Assembly: GCA_023428025.1 (NCBI GenBank)
Contig: JAEYZN010000040.1
Span: 1 to 60,319 of the forward strand
Direction of reading: 5' to 3'
Origin: Bacillota bacterium
GTDB taxonomy: Bacteria; Bacillota; Clostridia; Christensenellales; SZUA-584
DNA length: 60,319 nt
Every line of letters begins with the position of its first letter. Positions within the stretch are counted from its first letter, which is position 1. The notes beneath the pieces are model-generated. The model had not been told where the DNA came from. It saw only the letters and a program-made list of their open reading frames with translations, and made no database searches. The translations under genes were made by a program, and so were the position numbers. Shown in pieces: positions 43,945 to 51,722 of this stretch.

Positions 43945-44032
43945 AATACTATCCGCCTGCGCTAATGGCGCAGTGGCAAGCTTGGCTTGCCATATTAAAA
44001 TCATGCAAGGATTTTAATGGCGGAATAGTATT
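43945..44032. repeat. Cloverleaf-like mini element between hdrC and hdrA
   Basis: An outer stem (AATACTATCCGCC at 43945-43957 with GGCGGAATAGTATT at 44019-44032, one bulged A) encloses three back-to-back hairpins. TGCGC/GCGCA is at 43958-43972, TGGCAAGC/GCTTGCCA at 43974-43992, and ATTAAAATC/GATTTTAAT at 43994-44018. Together they fold as a four-way junction. It ends at the hdrC stop codon. No tRNA signature is present. Likely a small mobile (MITE-like) or mRNA-processing element. Confidence 0.6.
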
Positions 44033-44420
44033 ATCTGCTGTATTTCCTGAATGCGCTGACCAGCGCCTGCTGCGGCATGTCGTTGTCCAGCAACGCCGGA
44101 ATATCCTGCGGCTTTAACAGGTTCCGGTCCTGCCGCCGCACCATACACACGCGTACCGCCTCGATCAGCCTGGCCGGTTCCACGTTGCGGGGGCAGCGCT
44201 CCACACAGGCAAAGCAGGACAGGCAGTTCCATATGCCTTTGGAGCTCATCAGCGTTTCGATGTCTCCCCGGTCCACCAGCGCCACGAACTGGTGCGGGCG
44301 GATGTCCATATCGTCATAAGCGGGGCAGGAACCGGAGCACTTGCCGCACATCATGCACTGGCGCGTGTTCACGCCGCTCATGTCCGTGATGATATTGATA
44401 TAATCGCTATACGGCTGCAT
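44031..44420 (-). CDS. hdrC: HdrC: heterodisulfide reductase iron-sulfur subunit
   Basis: A protein of 129 residues with two [4Fe-4S] motifs, CMMCGKCSGSCP and CLSCFACVERCP, the standard HdrC pattern. It relays electrons from HdrA to HdrB. It overlaps hdrB by 14 bases. Its stop codon is at the border of the cloverleaf-like repeat. The protein is short compared with archaeal HdrC (~190) but typical for bacterial clusters. Confidence 0.9.
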   Translation of the reverse strand: MQPYSDYINIITDMSGVNTRQCMMCGKCSGSCPAYDDMDIRPHQFVALVDRGDIETLMSSKGIWNCLSCFACVERCPRNVEPARLIEAVRVCMVRRQDRNLLKPQDIPALLDNDMPQQALVSAFRKYSR

Positions 44421-45222
44421 CCTGCGCCTCCTGCTGCTTCACGCCCAGCGCCTGCGCCAGCAGCTCGGTGAAATAATACACCGGAAGTCCGTGGCGTTCG
44501 TTGGCGTTCAGGTTATACATGCAAAGCGGGCACGCCGTGATGATGGCCTCCGCGCCCGCCTCCGCGGCGGAAGCCAGTATCGCGTGGCTCTTTCTCTCCG
44601 CCAGAGGCTTGTTCTGCAGAGCCACATAAGCGCCGCAGCATTCGTTGCGATACGGCGTCTCCACGGGCGTCGCGCCCAGAGCCTTGATCAGGCCTTCCAT
44701 GATCGTCGGATTCTCCGGATCGTCGAACTGCATCACGTTGCTGGGACGCAGCAGCAGGCAGCCGTAATAGGCGGCGATCTTCATGCCCTTGAGCGGCTGC
44801 GCGGCCTTTTTCGCGATCTCGCCGAAGCCCACGTCGTCCCGCAGCATCTCCAGATAATGGACGACATGCGTTTCGCCCGTGTAGGGCGTTTCCAGCTCCA
44901 GATAGCGGTTGGCCTTATCGCGGATATCCGCGTTGGTGCGCATATCGTCGTTGACCCGCTTGATGACATGGTGGCAGGCGGAGCACACCGTGATCAGCGG
45001 CTGCTTCTTGTGCCGGGCACTTTCCAGCACGCGGATGGAGGACAGCCTGGTGGCGATCTCGTCCCGCGCCTGCGGATATACCGCGCCGCAGCACTGCCAG
45101 TCCGGCACCTCCTCCAGCACAACGCCCAGCGCCTGCGCGGACGCTCTGGCGTACTGATCCAGCTCTTTCGCTTTGGTTTTCAGGGTGCACCCCGGATAAT
45201 AAGAATAAGTCATTGCGCTCAT
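44407..45222 (-). CDS. hdrB: HdrB: heterodisulfide reductase catalytic subunit
   Basis: A protein of 271 residues with two CCG domains that in HdrB hold noncubane [4Fe-4S] clusters at the disulfide site. The first set is the Cys of YYPGCTLKTKAKE, then WQCCGAVYP and CSACH. The second is YYGCLLLRP, ECCGAYVAL and CPLCMYNL. Two starts are possible: ATG at 45222 (MSAMTYSYY) and ATG at 45213 (MTYSYY), the latter having GGATGAG closer by. In methanogens HdrB reduces CoM-S-S-CoB. A bacterial partner is unknown here; no DsrC is seen in the window. Confidence 0.9.
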   Translation of the reverse strand: MSAMTYSYYPGCTLKTKAKELDQYARASAQALGVVLEEVPDWQCCGAVYPQARDEIATRLSSIRVLESARHKKQPLITVCSACHHVIKRVNDDMRTNADIRDKANRYLELETPYTGETHVVHYLEMLRDDVGFGEIAKKAAQPLKGMKIAAYYGCLLLRPSNVMQFDDPENPTIMEGLIKALGATPVETPYRNECCGAYVALQNKPLAERKSHAILASAAEAGAEAIITACPLCMYNLNANERHGLPVYYFTELLAQALGVKQQEAQDAAV

Positions 45223-45234
45223 CCGTTTCTGTTG

Positions 45235-46599
45235 TTAAACCATCTGCTCGGGATGGAACACCTCGTCGAACTTCTCCGGCGTCAGGAAGCCCAGCGCCAC
45301 GCACGCCTCCTTGAGCGAGATGTTCTCCGCAAACGCCTTTTTCACCGTCTTGGCCGCGTTGTCGTAGCCGATGTACGGGTTCAGCGCGGTCACCAGCATC
45401 AGCGAGTTGTGCAGGTTGTGGCGCATCTTCTCACGGTTGGCTTTCATACCCACCATGCAGTTGCTGTTGAACGACGCGATGCCGTCCGCCAGCAGCCGCA
45501 CGGATTGGAGGAAGTTGTATATACACACCGGCATGAACACGTTGAGTTCAAAGTTGCCCTGAGAAGATGCCAGCCCGACGGCCACGTCGTTCGCCATCAC
45601 CTGCACCGCCACCATGGTGACGGATTCGCACTGCGTGGGGTTCACCTTACCCGGCATGATGGAGCTGCCCGGCTCGTTCTCGGGGATCGTGATCTCGCCG
45701 AGACCGCAGCGCGGGCCGCTGGCCAGCCACCGCACGTCGTTGGCGATCTTCATCATGTTGGCCGCCAGCGCCTTAAGAGCGCCGTGCGCGAACACCAGCT
45801 CATCCTTGGAGGTGAGCGCGTGGAACTTGTTGGCCGCCGTCACAAAAGGCTTGCCCGTCAGCGCACTCAGCACCTTGGCGACCTCTTCGCCGAAGCCCTT
45901 GGGCGCGTTGAGGCCGGTGCCCACCGCCGTGCCGCCCAGCGCCAGCTCGCGCAGGCCGGGCAGCGAGGCCTTCAGCATCTCCTCGGCCTTTTCGATCATG
46001 CTGCGCCAGCCGCTGATCTCCTGCGAGAACTTGATGGGCGTCGCATCCTGCAGATGCGTGCGGCCACTTTTCACGATATTGTCGTTCTCTTCTTCCAAGC
46101 GTGCCAGCGTTGCCTTGAACTCGGCCAGCACGGGAAGCAGCCGGTCCTCGATGCCCAGCACCGCCGCGATGTGCATGGCGGTGGGGAAGGTGTCGTTGGA
46201 GCTTTGGGACATATTGATATGGTCGTTGGGATGCAGCAGCTTGCTGCCACATATCTCGTTGCCGCGGTTGGCGACGACCTCGTTTGCGTTCATGTTGGAC
46301 TGGGTGCCGCTGCCCGTCTGCCATACCACCAGCGGGAAATGGTCGTACAGCTTTCCGCTGATTACTTCGTCACAGGCCTGGCAGATGACGTCACGCTTTT
46401 CGGCGTCCAGCTTGCCGAGGTTGAAGTTGGCGATGGCCGCCGCTTTCTTCAGCAGGCCGAAGGCATGCGTGATCTCGCGGGGCATGATCTCGCCGCCGAT
46501 CCTGAAGTTCTCAAGGCTTCTCTGCGTCTGCGCGGCCCAGTAACGGTCCGCAGGCACCTGCATTTCTCCCATGGAGTCGCGTTCGATACGGTATTCCAT
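45235..46599 (-). CDS. fumC: Class II fumarate hydratase (fumarase C)
   Basis: A protein of 454 residues, the usual FumC length. It interconverts malate and fumarate. Signature GSSIMPGKVNPTQCE (about 315-330) is complete. The other two conserved regions are GSGTQSNMNANEV and SGRTHLQDATP, the last carrying the catalytic His. GAGGAGG lies ahead of the ATG. In the operon it sits between the malate dehydrogenase-like gene and the Hdr genes, feeding fumarate to the reductase at the operon end. Confidence 0.95.
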   Translation of the reverse strand: MEYRIERDSMGEMQVPADRYWAAQTQRSLENFRIGGEIMPREITHAFGLLKKAAAIANFNLGKLDAEKRDVICQACDEVISGKLYDHFPLVVWQTGSGTQSNMNANEVVANRGNEICGSKLLHPNDHINMSQSSNDTFPTAMHIAAVLGIEDRLLPVLAEFKATLARLEEENDNIVKSGRTHLQDATPIKFSQEISGWRSMIEKAEEMLKASLPGLRELALGGTAVGTGLNAPKGFGEEVAKVLSALTGKPFVTAANKFHALTSKDELVFAHGALKALAANMMKIANDVRWLASGPRCGLGEITIPENEPGSSIMPGKVNPTQCESVTMVAVQVMANDVAVGLASSQGNFELNVFMPVCIYNFLQSVRLLADGIASFNSNCMVGMKANREKMRHNLHNSLMLVTALNPYIGYDNAAKTVKKAFAENISLKEACVALGFLTPEKFDEVFHPEQMV

Positions 46600-46632
46600 A
46601 TTGATTCCTCCTCAATTCGTTGTCGGATTCGC

Positions 46633-47583
46633 TTACATACCCAGTTGCCGGATGACGCCTTTCAGGCTGTCCGCGCTTCTGTGCAGCTGGGCGATTTCGT
46701 CCTGGGTCAGCGGCGGCGTGATCCGTGTCCTGATGCCGCGGCGGTCCACCACGGCCAGCAGACTGAGGCACACGTCGTGAATGCCGAACTCCCCGTGCAT
46801 CATGGTGGAGACGGACAGGATTGTGTTGCGGTTGGCGAATATCGCCTTGACGATGTGGCAGGTCGCAATGGTGATCGCGTGGTACGTCGCGCCCTTGGCG
46901 GCGATGACCTCGCTGCCGGAGGTGCGCATATACCGCTCGATCTCGATCTTGTCGAAGACGGGCATGATACCGAACGAGTCGTTGGTTTGCACACCGTCGA
47001 TGAAGTGGTCGATGCCGATACTGCCCACCGTCGCGAGAGACCAGGGCACAAACGAGGTCTCACCGTGCTCGCCGAACACATAGGCGTGCACGTTCTTCTG
47101 GCTGATGCCGAGGTAATCCGACAGCCGGGAACGTAGCCGGGATGTATCGAGTATTGTGCCAGAGCCGATGATCTGGCGCTCCGGCAGGCCGGATATCTTC
47201 GTGAACACATAGGTCAGGATATCCACCGGATTCGCGATGATGATGTATACGGCGTCCGGCGCGTATTGGGTGATCTTGGGCGTGATGTCCTTGATCACCT
47301 CCACGTTGGCCTGAGTCAGGTCAAGCCGGGTCTGGCCGGGCTTGCGCGGTATGCCGGACGTGATGATCACGATGTCGGAACCAGCGGCGTCCTCATAATC
47401 GCCCACATGGATCGCCGTGGGCTCGCAGAACGGGGTGCCCTGGCGGATGTCCATCGCCTCGCCCTTGGCCTTTTCCTTTTTGATGTCGATCAATACGATC
47501 TCTGAGGCGGTGCCATCGACCACGAGCGTGTAGGCAATGGTCGCGCCGACGTTGCCGGCGCCGATGATTGTCACTTTACTCAT
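46633..47583 (-). CDS. mdh: Malate dehydrogenase of the lactate/malate dehydrogenase family
   Basis: A protein of 316 residues. The NAD site is IIGAGNVGATIAY; the catalytic pair is Asp/Arg in LDTSRLRSRLS and His in FGEHGETSFVPWS. Overall it resembles bacterial L-lactate dehydrogenases. However, the substrate-specificity position has Arg80 (SGIPRKPGQTRLDL), which in this family marks malate/oxaloacetate, where lactate enzymes have Gln. Its place next to fumarase supports malate. The start is the ATG at 47583 with GAGGAA upstream; longer frames to 47787 run into the CoA-transferase gene. An annotation as lactate dehydrogenase by overall similarity would be understandable but probably wrong. Confidence 0.8.
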   Translation of the reverse strand: MSKVTIIGAGNVGATIAYTLVVDGTASEIVLIDIKKEKAKGEAMDIRQGTPFCEPTAIHVGDYEDAAGSDIVIITSGIPRKPGQTRLDLTQANVEVIKDITPKITQYAPDAVYIIIANPVDILTYVFTKISGLPERQIIGSGTILDTSRLRSRLSDYLGISQKNVHAYVFGEHGETSFVPWSLATVGSIGIDHFIDGVQTNDSFGIMPVFDKIEIERYMRTSGSEVIAAKGATYHAITIATCHIVKAIFANRNTILSVSTMMHGEFGIHDVCLSLLAVVDRRGIRTRITPPLTQDEIAQLHRSADSLKGVIRQLGM

Positions 47584-47593
47584 TTGTTGTTCC

Positions 47594-49060
47594 TCACTTC
47601 TTGTTAAATACTTCGCAGAGAAGATGGGGCGTTTGTCTGGCCTTGCAGCCGTCTGTGGCGCGTTCCAGATAATCCAGCAGCTCGGGCCTAAAATCCGGAT
47701 GAGCGCACGTGTTGATGATCTTGAGAGCGCGTTCGCGCGGGGCCAGCATGCGGAGGTCCGCCGCGCCGTACTCCGTGACCAGCACATGGATGTCGTGTTC
47801 CGTGTGGTCCACGTGCGTCACGAAGGGCACGATGCACGAGAGCGTGCCGTTTTTGGCGGTGGAAGGCGTCATAAAGATCGAGAGCCCGGCGTTCTGAGCG
47901 AAATCGCCCGAGCCGCCGATGCCGTTCATCAGCCGCGTGCCGCAGATGTGGGACGAGTTGGTGTTGCCGTAGATATCCGCCTCGATGGCGGTGTTCATCG
48001 CGATGATGCCGAGACGCCGGATGACCTCCGGATGGTTGCTGATCTCCTGCGGGCGCAGCATGATCTTGTCCCGGTAGGCTTCGAAGTTATGGTAAAACCG
48101 ATCCTGCAGCTCCGGCGAAAGGGTGAGCGAGGTGCCCGACGCAAACGAGATCTTGCCTGCGTCGATCAGCTCGAACACCGCGTCCTGCAGCACCTCCGAA
48201 TAGACGGTCAGGTTGTTGAACGCCGACTTCTTCAGGCCCGAAAGCACCGCGTTGGCCACGCTGCCCACGCCGGACTGCAGCGGCGGAAGCGGGCTGGGAA
48301 GCCGCCCGGCGGCCGTTTCGTTTTTCAGGAACGCCACGATGTTGTCGGCGATCCTCTGGGAGATATCGTCGGTCGGCACCACGGCGCGCCCGTGATCCGG
48401 AATGTCGCTGATCACGATCGCGGCGATCTTGTCAAAATCGCAGGGGTAATACGGCGTGCCGATGCGGTCGTTGGCATGGACGATGGGGATGGGCCGGCTG
48501 TTTGGCACGCGCTCCACCGTATAGATGTCGTGAATGCCCGCGAGCGCGGGAGACTGCGTTGTATTGACCTCCAGAATCACCTGCTTCGCGCAGTCTATAT
48601 ACGTATTCGCCGCGCCGATGGAGGTGGAGGGGATCAGATGTCCTTCGGAATCGATCCCGGAGATCTCCACGATCGCCATATCGAGCGGACCCATATAGCC
48701 GCATTTCACCCAGTTCGGCAGCTGGCTTAAATGGACGTCGATAAAATCGACCTGGCCCGCGTTGATGGCGTTGCGCATGTCCGTGTGCGTCTGGTACGGC
48801 AGGCGCTTGGTGATGAAGCCCGCGCGGCACATGGCGCCGTCGATCTCATCGCCCACCGACGCGCCGGTCATCACCGTCAGGTGAAGCTGATCGCCCTTTT
48901 CCGCTCTTTTTGCAATAGCCAGCGGAACGGCTTTGGCGTGGCCGGCCGGTGTGAAGCCGCTCATACCAATGGTCATGCCGTCCTGAACGAGCCGTGCGGC
49001 TTCGTCCGCCGTCATGATCTTGGAGAGGTATTTGTCGCATTGAATTCTGTCATTATACAT
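47594..49060 (-). CDS. cat1: Acetyl-CoA hydrolase/transferase family: succinyl-CoA:acyl CoA-transferase (Cat1-like)
   Basis: A protein of 488 residues. N-terminal MTADEAARLVQDGMTIGMSGFTPAGHAKAVP and C-terminal GIGGSGDFAQNAGLSIFMTPSTAKNG are typical of Cat1 of Clostridium kluyveri and of succinyl-CoA:acetate CoA-transferases. The expected Glu nucleophile region is IEADIYGNTNSSHICG. It would activate succinate to succinyl-CoA using acetyl-CoA or butyryl-CoA as donor. The start is the ATG at 49060 with AGGAGG 10 bases upstream. It is the first gene of the minus-strand operon; a terminator-like hairpin lies in its leader. Confidence 0.88.
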   Translation of the reverse strand: MYNDRIQCDKYLSKIMTADEAARLVQDGMTIGMSGFTPAGHAKAVPLAIAKRAEKGDQLHLTVMTGASVGDEIDGAMCRAGFITKRLPYQTHTDMRNAINAGQVDFIDVHLSQLPNWVKCGYMGPLDMAIVEISGIDSEGHLIPSTSIGAANTYIDCAKQVILEVNTTQSPALAGIHDIYTVERVPNSRPIPIVHANDRIGTPYYPCDFDKIAAIVISDIPDHGRAVVPTDDISQRIADNIVAFLKNETAAGRLPSPLPPLQSGVGSVANAVLSGLKKSAFNNLTVYSEVLQDAVFELIDAGKISFASGTSLTLSPELQDRFYHNFEAYRDKIMLRPQEISNHPEVIRRLGIIAMNTAIEADIYGNTNSSHICGTRLMNGIGGSGDFAQNAGLSIFMTPSTAKNGTLSCIVPFVTHVDHTEHDIHVLVTEYGAADLRMLAPRERALKIINTCAHPDFRPELLDYLERATDGCKARQTPHLLCEVFNKK

Positions 49061-49128
49061 AGCGGTCCGTCCTCCTGCCCAACTGTACGTCAGCCTTGTG
49101 AAATATTGCACAATTACATCCTACCGTC

Positions 49129-49150
49129 AAAAAAAGCGTTTTGTAACGCT
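49129..49150 (-). terminator. Terminator-like hairpin in the leader of the minus-strand operon
   Basis: On the minus strand AGCGTT, loop ACAA, AACGCT is followed by seven T, ending about 70 bases before the cat1 start. No minus-strand gene ends here, so it would act as an attenuator in the leader. Confidence 0.55.
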
Positions 49151-49206
49151 TATGAAACTAAAGAAACCGGCTTTGCCGACAGGACCTGCTTTCTTTAGTT
49201 TCATAA
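49150..49206. repeat. Perfect 17-bp inverted repeat between divergent operons
   Basis: TTATGAAACTAAAGAAA at 49150-49166 and its exact reverse complement at 49190-49206 enclose 23 bases. The left arm touches the terminator-like hairpin by one base, and the right arm ends 3 bases before the plus-strand promoter. It could be a large operator or an RNA switch; see findings. Confidence 0.7.
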
Positions 49207-49208
49207 AA

Positions 49209-49238
49209 TTGAATCCCGGGCGTGTATGACACTATGAT
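49209..49238 (+). promoter_or_regulatory. Promoter of sucD
   Basis: TTGAAT, an 18-base spacer and TATGAT. The -10 ends 47 bases before the sucD start. The inverted repeat lies immediately upstream. Confidence 0.55.
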
Positions 49239-49285
49239 AAAGAAGAAATATCACGTCATTTAAGTATCGGGGAGGATTACATTCT

Positions 49286-50647
49286 ATGGCGACCATTGCG
49301 GAGTTATTTGAGAACGCCCGAATTGCTCAGGCGGAATTTGAACGGGACGCCGACCAGGCGCAGGTGGACGCGGCTGTCCGGGCGATCGGCAAGGTTGTGT
49401 ACGACCGGGCTGAGGAGCTGGCGAAGATGGCCGTGGAGGAGTCCGGCATGGGCGTATACGAGGACAAGGTCGCCAAGTGCAAGGGCAAGTCCAAGAACAT
49501 CTGGAACAGCCTGAAGGGTAAAAAATCCTATGGTATTATAGAAGAAGATGCGAAAACGGGCATCATCAAGGTGGCCAAGCCCAAGGGTGTGGTGGGCGCC
49601 GTGACGCCGGTGACCAACCCGGTGGTAACGCCCATGTGCAACGCGATGTTCGCGCTGAAAGGCAAAAACGCCATCGTGATCGCGCCGCATCCGAGAACCA
49701 AGAAGCTCAACAAATACGTGGTGGACCTGTTCCGCAAGGAGCTGGCCGCGCTGGGCCTGCCTGTCGACCTCATCCAGACGGTGGAAGAGCCGACGCTGGA
49801 AGGGACCCAGGAGGTCATGAAGAGCGCGGACGTGGTGGTGGCCACGGGCGGCGGCGCCATGGTGAAGGCCGCATATGCCAGCGGCAAACCGGCGCTGGGC
49901 GTGGGCCCCGGCAATGTGCAGGTCATTTTAGACCGCGGCATCGATTATGAAGAAGCGATAAAGAAGATCATCGCGGGCCGCATATTCGACAACGGCATCA
50001 TCTGCTCCGGCGAGCAGAGCGCCATCATCCCGCGGGATCAGTACGACGCGGTGATCGCGGCGTTTGTGAAGAACGGCGCTTACTATATTGACAACGCTGA
50101 GGATGTGCAGAAGTTTGCGGATGTGATATTCCCGGAGGGCGGCGGCATCAGCAAATATGTGGTGGGCCAGAGCGTGCAGAAGATCGCAGGGCTGGCGGGC
50201 GTGAGCGTGCCCGAAGGGACAAAAATGGTGCTGCTCAAGGCGCGCGGCGTGGGCAGGGCGGACGTGCTGAGCAAGGAGAAGATGTGCCCGTTCATGATCG
50301 CCGTCCCGTACGACACCTTTGAGGAAGCTATGGAGATCGCGTATACCAACCTGTGCTACGAGGGCAAGGGCCATACGTGCGCCATCCATTCCGAGGACAT
50401 GGAGCACATCCGCAGAGTGGGCGAATATATGCCGGTGAGCCGCATCGTGGTGAACCAGCCTTCATCCACCTCGGCGGGCGGCAGCCTGACGAACGGCTTC
50501 GCGCCCACCACCACGCTGGGCTGCGGATCGTGGGGCAACAACAGCATTTCCGAGAACCTGAACTATACGCACCTGATCAACGTATCGCAGATCGGCCTTC
50601 TCAACAAGGACGCAAAAATCCCCACAGACGCGGAGATCTGGGCGTAA
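49286..50647 (+). CDS. sucD: CoA-acylating succinate-semialdehyde dehydrogenase
   Basis: A protein of 453 residues of the CoA-dependent aldehyde dehydrogenase group. It reduces succinyl-CoA to succinate semialdehyde with NAD(P)H. Catalytic Cys240 lies in DNGIICSGEQSAI. The nucleotide region has ATGGGAMVKAAYASGKPALGVGPGNV, with GVGPGNV diagnostic of acylating enzymes. It closely resembles SucD of Clostridium kluyveri by eye; related EutE/PduP or AdhE-N enzymes share these motifs. Choice of substrate rests on the 4-hydroxybutyrate genes downstream. GGGGAGG precedes the ATG. A terminator follows, so it is a separate transcript from the abfD operon. Confidence 0.88.
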   Translation: MATIAELFENARIAQAEFERDADQAQVDAAVRAIGKVVYDRAEELAKMAVEESGMGVYEDKVAKCKGKSKNIWNSLKGKKSYGIIEEDAKTGIIKVAKPKGVVGAVTPVTNPVVTPMCNAMFALKGKNAIVIAPHPRTKKLNKYVVDLFRKELAALGLPVDLIQTVEEPTLEGTQEVMKSADVVVATGGGAMVKAAYASGKPALGVGPGNVQVILDRGIDYEEAIKKIIAGRIFDNGIICSGEQSAIIPRDQYDAVIAAFVKNGAYYIDNAEDVQKFADVIFPEGGGISKYVVGQSVQKIAGLAGVSVPEGTKMVLLKARGVGRADVLSKEKMCPFMIAVPYDTFEEAMEIAYTNLCYEGKGHTCAIHSEDMEHIRRVGEYMPVSRIVVNQPSSTSAGGSLTNGFAPTTTLGCGSWGNNSISENLNYTHLINVSQIGLLNKDAKIPTDAEIWA

Positions 50648-50657
50648 TGGGCATGAC

Positions 50658-50699
50658 GACGCTGGCTGTGCGCAAACGCCGTACAGCCGGCGTCTTTTT
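50658..50699 (+). terminator. Terminator after sucD
   Basis: GACGCTGGCTGT pairs with ACAGCCGGCGTC (one G-T pair), followed by TTTTT. The rest of the 324-base gap before the next gene holds the promoter and Rex sites below. Confidence 0.85.
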
Positions 50700-50804
50700 A
50701 CGTGAAGGAGGCGATAAGAAAGACCAGCTCGCATGCGGCGAAGCATAATCACGGCCCTGGCCGATGGAATAACATCTGATGCATATAAACAATTTGGATG
50801 ATTT

Positions 50805-50833
50805 TTGACATGTATAAATCTATATGCTAACAT
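50805..50833 (+). promoter_or_regulatory. Promoter of the regulator/abfD operon
   Basis: A perfect TTGACA, a 17-base spacer and TAACAT. Transcription would run straight into the two Rex-type sites. Confidence 0.6.
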
Positions 50834-50866
50834 ATCGTTATTCATATTGGCCTTCCCTGAAAGAGT

Positions 50867-50908
50867 TTGTTAAAATATTAACAAACAAGATTGTTAAAAT
50901 ATTATCAA
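50867..50908 (+). promoter_or_regulatory. Tandem Rex operators
   Basis: TTGTTAAAATATTAACAA (50867-50884) is a perfect fit to the Rex consensus TTGTTAANNNNTTAACAA. TTGTTAAAATATTATCAA (50891-50908) fits with one mismatch. The centres are 24 bases apart. Rex represses fermentation and electron-acceptor genes when NADH/NAD+ is low and lets go when NADH is high. No rex gene is in the window. Confidence 0.8.
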
Positions 50909-50971
50909 TGTAATCACGGATGTTTAACAGACATCTTGGATATATGATTTTTAAGAAATGAGCCGTGAATC

Positions 50972-51682
50972 ATGTACCGAATCGCCGTCATGAAGAAGTC
51001 AAGCCCAACGCCTTTGGGTAATTGGCCGTATTTTGCTAAAGACAGCCGTTTTTCCGTAGAGCAATTCAGCTGCGGACGCGATGCCGTTCTGGAACAGCTG
51101 ACGAAACAGCCTGCCGATTTGCTGGTGGTGGATTTGCGGATTCATCCCGACGAAGGACTGGAGCTGGTTCGCAGGCTGCGTGTTAAGGACGTCAGCGTGG
51201 ATGTGATCGCGCTGATTCCCGCAAACAACCAGCGCATACTGCAGCAGGCCTTTCAGCTGGGCGCGGTGGACTGCGTGTCGGAGCCGTTTGACGCGCGGCG
51301 GGTGCAGCAGGCGCTGGACCGCTTTGTATCCCGCGCGGAGCTGGTGCAGACAAAAGGCCGGCTGACGCAGGAAGCCATCGACAGCATCCTGCAGGGCAGC
51401 AGCCAACCGCGAAATACGCTCCCCAAGGGCTTGCAGGAAACAACGCTGGCGATGATCCGCAAAGAGTTCGATCATTGCCCTGAAAGCGGGCTTTCCTGTG
51501 ATGATATCGCCTCGGCGGTGCGGCTGTCCCGCATTACCGTGCAGCGTTATCTCGCGCATCTGTGCGACAAGGGCGAGCTGGTCAGGCGTGTGAACTATTA
51601 CACAGGCGGTCGTCCCTGCACGCTTTACCGGCGTGTGAGGGAAAAGGACCAGACAGCAGCGCCCATGAGACATATCATATAA
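50972..51682 (+). CDS. CitB/DcuR-like response regulator with a degenerate receiver domain
   Basis: A protein of 236 residues. The receiver (about 1-120) keeps the phosphoacceptor position (LLVVDLRIHPDEGLEL) and a final SEPFD in place of KPF, so the invariant Lys is missing. The acidic pair normally after the first strand is also missing (IAVMKKSSPT). The C-terminal part (about 150-225) has the HTH of citrate/C4-dicarboxylate regulators: LSCDDIASAVRLSRITVQRYLAHLCDKGELVRRVNYYTGGRPC. It is first in the operon, directly after the Rex sites. It has probably lost phosphorylation control and could act constitutively or as a partner of the next regulator. Confidence 0.82.
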   Translation: MYRIAVMKKSSPTPLGNWPYFAKDSRFSVEQFSCGRDAVLEQLTKQPADLLVVDLRIHPDEGLELVRRLRVKDVSVDVIALIPANNQRILQQAFQLGAVDCVSEPFDARRVQQALDRFVSRAELVQTKGRLTQEAIDSILQGSSQPRNTLPKGLQETTLAMIRKEFDHCPESGLSCDDIASAVRLSRITVQRYLAHLCDKGELVRRVNYYTGGRPCTLYRRVREKDQTAAPMRHII

Positions 51683-51722
51683 TGGGCTTAAGCGATCATG
51701 GGATGCGCCGGGGGAAAGACAT

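Noticed and set aside
43945..44032. tRNA gene at the cloverleaf
   Set aside because: No T-loop GGTTCRA, no D-loop GG and no anticodon loop of 7; stem lengths do not fit a tRNA.
44491..47136. 881-codon plus-strand frame opposite hdrB, fumC and mdh
   Set aside because: It spans three well-supported minus-strand genes and has no recognisable domain.
46633..47583. L-lactate dehydrogenase as the function
   Set aside because: The specificity residue is Arg rather than Gln, and the gene lies between fumarase and a succinate CoA-transferase gene.
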